Below, piece by piece: positions 6,601 through 10,503 of a stretch of DNA of 10,503 nt. Source of the stretch: Verrucomicrobiales bacterium (lineage in GTDB: Bacteria > Verrucomicrobiota > Verrucomicrobiae > Limisphaerales > UBA9464); assembly GCA_005789375.1 (NCBI GenBank), contig SXXZ01000283.1, positions 1-10,503 on the forward strand. The letters run 5' to 3'. Position 1 is the stretch's first letter. Each line of letters begins with the position of its first letter. The translations under genes and the position numbers were made by a program. The notes beneath the pieces are model-generated. The model had not been told where the DNA came from. It saw nothing but the letters and a program-made list of their open reading frames with translations, and did no database searches.

Positions 6601-8755
6601 GATTGGCCGTAGAACGAACCCAACCATTCGGATGGTTGAGGGCGGTGACCAGCGTCTCCGCGTCGTTGCGGTCGAACTTCGCGGTCGGCAGCGTCTTAGC
6701 ATCCTTGTGCTGGATGCGCCAAATGCGGGTGAAGTGGTGATCCCGATCCGGGCGGGCAGCCGCATTGCGGGCTCCGTGACCCGGACCCCGGGTGTCGTTG
6801 TGAACGGCGATCTGATTGTAGAGATCAACCACGTAGATGGCCCCGTCTGGGCCCACGCGGCTGTGAATGGGTCGGAACCAATAATCAGTGCTGGCAAGGA
6901 ACTCGGTCTGCTTGCGGCCGTCTTCTTTGCGGCCCTGGTAGGTCGCGCCCTTCGGATCCAGAAACTCATGATGGAAGAGCTGGCGGGTGGCCTCGCCCAT
7001 GAAGAACGAATACCGCTCGGTGGCCGCCCACTTGGCCGGCCAAGCGCCGCCGTCATAAATTGTCGCGCCCGCGGCTGCGGTCCAAGCGCCCACCCAGTCG
7101 ATTTGCACGTACGGCTGACGCTTCTCATCGAAGGCCGGGTAGATCTTGTTTTCCTCAATGACATTGAAGAACGACTTCATGCCGCCCACCTGTCCGCGGG
7201 CCAAAATCTTTTCGGGAATGACCACGTGGCAGATGGGCTCGCCGCAGGTGGCCGTCGTGAAGAGGATTTCGTTGTCGGGCGCGATCTCGCAGCCCCAGGT
7301 GTTGCAACCGCCGGCGGCGATTTGCTCCACCGCAGAGCCATCGGGTTTGAAGCGGTAAATGCCCGCGGCGATGTCGCCGAAGTCCTTGGATCCGTCGCCA
7401 GACTTCACGCGTCCGCGGGTGTAACCCACCGATCCATAAATCCAGCCATCCATGCCCCAGCGGAAATTGCTAATAACCGCATGGGTGTCGAAGGTGCCCC
7501 AGCCGGTGTAGAGGGTTTCGACCTTGTCCGCCCGACCGTCTCCATTGGTGTCCCGAATCCACAAGATGTCGGGAGCCTGAGCCACGATGACGCCGTCTTT
7601 CCAGAACACCAGCGAGGTGGGCAGTTCCAATCCGTCGGCAAAAAGGGTGCGCTTGTCGGCCACGCCGTCGCCGTTGGTGTCTTCCAGAAGGGAGATACGG
7701 TCGAGCGGCTTGCGAGGTTGCTTGCCGCCAACAGGGAAAGTTTTGGGGTCTTGGGCGCGGTTCCAGTAAGCCTTGAAGTCGTTCTTATTCACGTCGCGAC
7801 CTCCCGGGTACTCGGGCGTCTCAACCACCCAAAGGCGACCCTTCTCGTCCCAGTCCATGGACATGATCTTCTCGGCCACGTTCTCGTCGGCCGTGAGGGA
7901 CACCTTGAACTCCGGATGGGTCTGGAAGGTCTTGAGCGCCTCGGCGGCGGGCTTCGGCCCCCCGGCCGGGTATGTAAGCGAGGCCAATTCCTCGGGCTTG
8001 CAGAACTCATCGGCGTTGGCGCGCTTGCCGGCCCAGGCGATGCCGCGCAGCAAAATGGCCCGGTAATGGGGAGTGTTGAATGAGTCGTACTCGTGACCGG
8101 GGATGCTTACAAAGGCCCGGTAGGGAGACTTGGCCTCGGGCAAGGTCTTTTCATAAGTCCACAGCTGGGGCCAGATGTTGAAGACATCGACAAAACTCTG
8201 GGCCAACACGTTGACGTCCTCGGCCATGTCGAGGCGGTTGTAGACCTCGTCTTTCCAGTCGAAGTTGGACACGCCCTTCACGATCGGATGCTCGGGATTG
8301 ACGAAATAGACCCCGACATTCCCTTCGTGCCACTGAGTCTTCTTGTCGCCATCCCAGCGCCAGGCTCCACCGATGATCTTTTTGCACCACTCGTGCTGAT
8401 CACCGCTGACCACGCCGTCATGGAGCACCACCACGCCACCACCGCGGGACAGGAAGTGCTCGAAGCGTGCACGGTCGTCGCCGATAATTTTCATACCGTC
8501 AGCCGCGTAAATCACCAGCACATCGGTCGCCTCTAACTGGGACGCTGTCGGAAATTCCATAGCGCCGCTGGCGGTGATTCCTCGCTCGGTGAGGAGCTTG
8601 GCCCATTCACCCAGAAAACGCGGGTGATCATGCTGGTTGGGGCCGTGGGTTTTGACGCCACCGCGGATGAAGACGCGGAGCGGAGCGGCGTGAAGTCCGA
8701 CGGTGAGCGCCAACAAGGCCCACATCGGCAGGAAGGATCTAAGGAACTGTTTCAT
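3608..8755 (-). CDS. Giant exported protein: ThuA / PVC dehydrogenase-like propeller / HEAT-like repeats / haem c / ThuA
   Basis: The 1715-residue product starts at ATG 8753-8755, which gives a clean signal peptide (MKQFLRSFLPMWALLALTVGLHAA, cleavage near residue 24); an upstream GTG (8836) would bury it. Domains in order: ThuA-like ~24-240 (RVFIRGGVKTHGP, GGGVVVLHDGVVSG); a propeller of the Pirellula/Verrucomicrobium membrane-bound dehydrogenase type ~280-680 (FKVSLTADENV, GRLWVVETPEYPGG, SRVGPDGAIYVVD), with two DTNGDG calcium-type loops at D359 and D402; alanine-rich HEAT-like helices ~690-1130; a TIGR02603-type haem domain ~1145-1260 with CAGCH (C1161, C1164, H1165), IVDPNRVVEPNF and SLMPEG; a beta-rich stretch ~1260-1480; and a second ThuA ~1495-1705 (LLIGGGASHDYNRW, GLVLLHPGLWYNW, LGHDG). 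ThuA was first linked to oxidised-trehalose metabolism in rhizobia. A periplasmic carbohydrate oxidation or processing role with electron transfer through the haem is likely but unproven. It is the first of three co-directional exported genes, followed by a strong terminator. Confidence 0.9.
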   Translation of the reverse strand: MKQFLRSFLPMWALLALTVGLHAAPLRVFIRGGVKTHGPNQHDHPRFLGEWAKLLTERGITASGAMEFPTASQLEATDVLVIYAADGMKIIGDDRARFEHFLSRGGGVVVLHDGVVSGDQHEWCKKIIGGAWRWDGDKKTQWHEGNVGVYFVNPEHPIVKGVSNFDWKDEVYNRLDMAEDVNVLAQSFVDVFNIWPQLWTYEKTLPEAKSPYRAFVSIPGHEYDSFNTPHYRAILLRGIAWAGKRANADEFCKPEELASLTYPAGGPKPAAEALKTFQTHPEFKVSLTADENVAEKIMSMDWDEKGRLWVVETPEYPGGRDVNKNDFKAYWNRAQDPKTFPVGGKQPRKPLDRISLLEDTNGDGVADKRTLFADGLELPTSLVFWKDGVIVAQAPDILWIRDTNGDGRADKVETLYTGWGTFDTHAVISNFRWGMDGWIYGSVGYTRGRVKSGDGSKDFGDIAAGIYRFKPDGSAVEQIAAGGCNTWGCEIAPDNEILFTTATCGEPICHVVIPEKILARGQVGGMKSFFNVIEENKIYPAFDEKRQPYVQIDWVGAWTAAAGATIYDGGAWPAKWAATERYSFFMGEATRQLFHHEFLDPKGATYQGRKEDGRKQTEFLASTDYWFRPIHSRVGPDGAIYVVDLYNQIAVHNDTRGPGHGARNAAARPDRDHHFTRIWRIQHKDAKTLPTAKFDRNDAETLVTALNHPNGWVRSTANRLLIEQPAVLESALPGLGQLIGDTAAPAESRIQALWLYRVAASNGPVPWDDAAAASVMNDSSAWVRKNALRVATELVANTANLRSKDSDPLKTTEKAVIERLSDPDGRVRINALMAAGSLPASRALANAVVAAWPNLKDRWLESAAVGAADKDPLLFLEAVFAAQDPAFVVGYVPHLARMIANRRDTALAGRMVQLLARQPAATDGLKAAALEALSAALDARLQPELDAANLGALKSLLASGRTAGSVLPLVARWKAASALAAELKPAIQAASAQIGDAALSDASRGQIAANLIGVRNIDPSVIPAVAGLVTPSISPALQKSLIEALGSAPEGGMALVERFAQLPTGQLETAFAQVLKRADSSAAFIEALATHKIDVVLLGPARLHRLRTHGDAKIAARATQVIDDLKGPEAKEKDALIAKLQPEVEKPGDVANGKKVYTANCAGCHIYKGEGRNLAPNLNGMGAHGAADLLIHIVDPNRVVEPNFISVSIETKSGDQFDGIVERENASEVVLRDATSDHTLRVSDIANRKSTGRSLMPEGFDALGAAALRDLLAYMTVDDNRFRIIDLGGAFTANSGRGLYITPEQEDDTVTFRSYGLKRVEDIPFDVISPEKAVANVVVLKGGASDSWSRKSLPKRVEVKVGVAASKLHILGGVAGWGYPAVGEKVNALKMTAVFEGGATQEILLKNGVEIADYRGRADVTGSKGLPSWTKGPGQIRWLTKNITKPGVIQKLVLESYDNEVAPTLFAITAELGAPAGPEQAQANPVAAPLKWGNGLKTLLIGGGASHDYNRWFNLADVAMLNDSGHISANYRESQDVTIEAVKSADILLISANKAFPDAAVREAIAAHAAAGKGLVLLHPGLWYNWANWPAYNRELAGGGSRGHDSYGEFEVTVSGVKHPLLQGVPEHFKLSDELYYYEADPAGTPIQVLATAHSKSKNKDFPQVFVVNHPKARIAGITLGHDGIAHGLIAYQQLLKNSVLWTAHKEAWITTNAK

Positions 8756-9170
8756 GGCTTGAGTCAAACAACGCAAATCGCGGACGCCGTCGCCGACGCG
8801 CGCATTCAGGAAAGGATTGATCCTCCCGGAACGCACGACGGCAAGGGAGAACCCGGGCAGTCCATGGATGCGCTGTGAGTCAAACAGTACCGTATCCTGC
8901 GAGGAGTGCTATGCGCAGATGGCACGCTGGAATGTCAGCGATGCACCAGTGCCCCACCGGGGTGGACGATAAAGCCCTTTCATACGACAGGAACCGTCCG
9001 ATGCCAGGATGACGCTAAACGGCTCATTCAGCGAAAATCCATGGCTACATCCCAGCTTCTGACACCGTTCTCCCCCATTCTCTTGCCCAACCCTTCCTCG
9101 GAACAACCCGGGCGATGGTTTGACGTAGCATTTGAAGCCGGAGCCTTCCGGGGCCACGGTCTCCCTGTTC
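8756..9170. other. 415-base divergent intergenic region
   Basis: This gap separates the double-ThuA gene (minus) from the HscB-like gene (plus), so promoters for both should lie here. I could not identify a convincing -35/-10 pair for either. Open frames in the gap have no recognisable motif and overlap the start of the J-protein gene. The region holds an exact 11-base direct repeat (see separate entry) and a short CCCC-ACC-GGGG hairpin at 8952-8962. No RNA gene or riboswitch was recognised. Confidence 0.6.
8760..8886. repeat. Two copies of an 11-bp direct repeat upstream of the double-ThuA gene
   Basis: TGAGTCAAACA occurs at 8760-8770 and 8876-8886, 116 bases apart, in the same orientation. 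The TGAGTCA part is itself a near-palindrome (TGA-G-TCA). The proximal copy ends four bases before the ATG on the minus strand. On that strand each copy contains TTGACT, which resembles a -35 hexamer, but no -10 follows at 16-18 bases. The copies could be regulator binding sites. Two exact 11-mers so close in a non-coding gap are unlikely by chance but not impossible. Confidence 0.4.
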
Positions 9171-9791
9171 ATGACCGATTGTTTCGAGTTACTCCAAGAA
9201 CCGCGTCGCCCCTGGCTCGATGCCGACGCCCTGAAGGCTCGTTTTCTGAAATTGTCCGCGGCCGCACACCCGGACCGTTTCCATGGCGGTACGGAATCCG
9301 AGCGGGCCCAAGCCAATGACCGCTCCGCCGAACTCAACGCTGCCTACAATACGTTGCGAGAAACCCGCGACCGGCTGTTCCACTTGCTGGAGCTAGAACG
9401 AGGCACTCCATCCCGGGACATTCAGCGCATTCCTCCCGGGACGATGGATCTTTTCGTCGAGATTGGTCAGTGCTGCCGCGATGCCGACACCTTCTTGGCG
9501 TCGAATCCGAGCTCGGAGTCTCCCATGCTTAAACTCCAGCGAATGCGACAGGCGCTCGAATGGAGCGACCGATTAATGGTCCTTCAACGTCAAGTGAACG
9601 TGCGGCGGGAAGCGTTGGAAACCACGTTACGAAGCCTCAATGCGGCTTGGGAATCGGCTCCCTCGCCCTCAGCGCCCGATCGAAAGACTCACCTGCCGCT
9701 AGAATCCCTGGAGGACGCGGCCCGTGCCATGAGCTATGTCAGTCGCTGGACCTCGCAACTGCAAGAGCGTCTGGGACACCTGGCCAGCTAA
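9171..9791 (+). CDS. HscB-like J-domain co-chaperone
   Basis: A 206-residue cytosolic protein with an N-terminal J-domain and a helical C-terminus, the layout of HscB, the co-chaperone that brings the scaffold IscU to the Hsp70 HscA in iron-sulfur cluster assembly. It opens MTDCFELLQEPRRPWLD, close to the HscB start, and carries HPD at residues 33-35 (AAAHPDRF). This is followed by an acidic loop and LNAAYNTLRETRDRLFHLLELE, which matches the HscB third helix and the linker to its C-terminal domain. Helical segments (residues ~90-205) have the charge pattern of HSCB_C. Length is slightly above the ~170-residue E. coli protein owing to a proline/serine-rich insert near residues 164-176. Start: ATG 9171 places the J-domain at the terminus; a TTG at 9132 would add 13 residues with no motif. 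No hscA, iscU or fdx lies in this window. A generic DnaJ-domain protein is the alternative. Confidence 0.72.
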   Translation: MTDCFELLQEPRRPWLDADALKARFLKLSAAAHPDRFHGGTESERAQANDRSAELNAAYNTLRETRDRLFHLLELERGTPSRDIQRIPPGTMDLFVEIGQCCRDADTFLASNPSSESPMLKLQRMRQALEWSDRLMVLQRQVNVRREALETTLRSLNAAWESAPSPSAPDRKTHLPLESLEDAARAMSYVSRWTSQLQERLGHLAS

Positions 9792-9899
9792 GCCTGGTCG
9801 GGTTCTGTGGAATCCCATCGCGTTTTGTCTGGTTTCGTCGTCGGTGGCTCAGGCCGGATCGAACAGCTTCCAAGTCTGGACCGTGTTTCCTGCGGTTCC

Positions 9900-10457
9900 T
9901 CACCGCGACAGACCAGGACTCGATCCCGACTGAGCTTTGTTCGGGTCCAATGGACGGACCATCACGTAGTCGTCCATAACATATCCGCCGCCGATGTTGT
10001 TCACCACCGAGGCTTCCTGAAGAAACCCATGTCGATGGTAGCAGGCGATGGCCCGGTGGTTCCCTTTGTTCACATGAAGTCGGACACTCCGACACCCGGC
10101 CTGAGTGGCCGCTTGGAAAGCATGCTCAAGAAGTCGGCCACCAAGGCCCTTTCCCTGAAACTGCGGCAATACGTACAGCTTGTGTACGTATAGGACCTCG
10201 GTAGACGGGTCGGTCTGGGTAGCCATGTAGCCCACCGGGATTTGGTTCACGATGGGCCATTCGAACACGACCCCAGACGTCCGGTCACGCTGGAGGCGTT
10301 CGAGGCTATACATCCAGTCCAGCATGTACTCGATTTGTCCTGGCGACAGCAGCTCGCCATAGGAAGAGCGCCAGATGCGTTCGGCCAGGTCGCGGACTTT
10401 CGGCAAATCTGCCTCACCCACGGGCTCAATCCAGACCTCGGCCTCCAACGGATTCAT
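9900..10457 (-). CDS. GNAT family N-acetyltransferase
   Basis: A 185-residue single-domain cytosolic acetyltransferase of the GNAT fold, using acetyl-CoA to modify an amine. Motif A is clear: VHKLYVLPQFQGKGLGGRLL with the pyrophosphate-binding loop Q101-G-K-G-L-G106. Motif B follows as LHVNKGNHRAIACYHRHGF (N130, N133, Y140, G144-F145). The N-terminal AERIWRSSYGELLSPGQIEYMLDWMYS stretch resembles a branch of GNATs that includes polyamine acetyltransferases such as PaiA, but substrate cannot be assigned. The ATG at 10455-10457 is preceded directly by an in-frame GTG; the ATG is preferred because it overlaps the stop of the upstream frame (TGATG), a common translational-coupling layout. The gene converges with the J-protein gene across 108 bases in which no terminator was seen. 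Confidence 0.9.
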   Translation of the reverse strand: MNPLEAEVWIEPVGEADLPKVRDLAERIWRSSYGELLSPGQIEYMLDWMYSLERLQRDRTSGVVFEWPIVNQIPVGYMATQTDPSTEVLYVHKLYVLPQFQGKGLGGRLLEHAFQAATQAGCRSVRLHVNKGNHRAIACYHRHGFLQEASVVNNIGGGYVMDDYVMVRPLDPNKAQSGSSPGLSR

Positions 10458-10501
10458 CACGGAGCCCGAAGAAGCTCGATCCGGTTGGTGTTGGCGATTC
10501 C
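10457..10501 (-). CDS. 3' end of an unidentified gene upstream of the acetyltransferase
   Basis: On the minus strand a frame enters from the right edge and reads GIANTNRIELLRAP before TGA at 10459-10457. The stop shares two bases with the acetyltransferase ATG (TGATG), typical of adjacent genes in one operon. Only 14 codons are visible and no family can be named. Support comes mainly from the stop-start overlap. Confidence 0.4.
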   Translation of the reverse strand, partial: GIANTNRIELLRAP

Positions 10502-10503
10502 GA

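Noticed and set aside
6632..8083. A 483-codon open frame on the plus strand
   Set aside because: It is fully antisense to the double-ThuA gene, has no recognisable motif, and its openness is expected from GC-rich third positions on the opposite strand.
8952..8962. CCCC-ACC-GGGG hairpin in the divergent gap
   Set aside because: The four-pair stem with a three-base loop is too short to call a structure, and no T run or paired site follows.
9120..9148. TTGACG as a -35 box for the HscB-like gene
   Set aside because: No AT-rich -10 hexamer lies 16-18 bases downstream; that stretch is GC-rich.
8906..9337. Overlapping open frames on both strands (about 137-142 codons) across the divergent gap and the J-protein start
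   Set aside because: Neither shows a domain, signal peptide or conserved motif, and both run into the HscB-like gene in a different frame or strand.
9792..9899. Possible terminator or small gene between the convergent J-protein and acetyltransferase genes
   Set aside because: Only a 5-bp stem (9892-9906) without a T run was found, and the short frames there are extensions of noise.

Overview
The window looks like chromosomal DNA of a PVC-superphylum bacterium, most likely Verrucomicrobiota. The evidence is protein content: a DUF1501 C-terminus, a secreted PQQ-type beta-propeller, and a very large ThuA / propeller / HEAT / haem-c protein of the kind expanded in Verrucomicrobiota and Planctomycetota. 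GC content is high, about 60% by eye. Start sites mostly lack a clear Shine-Dalgarno. No tRNA, rRNA, CRISPR array, transposase or phage gene was seen.

Layout. Bases 2-157 (+) are the last 51 codons of a DUF1501 protein. It converges on three large minus-strand genes, all predicted to be exported. In transcription order these are: (1) 8755->3608, a 1715-residue protein with a ThuA domain at each end, and between them a dehydrogenase-like propeller, alpha-helical repeats, a c-type haem domain and a beta-rich stretch; (2) 3465->1663, a 600-residue protein that appears to fuse an MbnP-like copper-binding domain to a MauG/MbnH-like di-haem peroxidase; (3) 1581->208, a 457-residue PQQ-like propeller. 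A strong intrinsic terminator (3547-3583) follows gene 1, so genes 2 and 3 probably form a separate unit. To the right lie a 415-base gap, an HscB-like J-domain co-chaperone (9171-9791, +), a convergent GNAT acetyltransferase (10457->9900, -), and the last codons of an unidentified gene whose stop overlaps the acetyltransferase start.

How they may work together. The three exported proteins fit periplasmic oxidation chemistry. The ThuA/propeller/haem protein is plausibly a carbohydrate-oxidising or carbohydrate-handling enzyme that passes electrons through its own haem c. The propeller at 208-1581 has no assignable substrate. The MbnP-MbnH fusion is the most notable gene: in known systems MbnH is a separate di-haem enzyme that oxidises a tryptophan of its partner MbnP to kynurenine, creating a copper site. 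Here enzyme and substrate domains appear to share one chain. The right-hand genes look like unrelated housekeeping functions.
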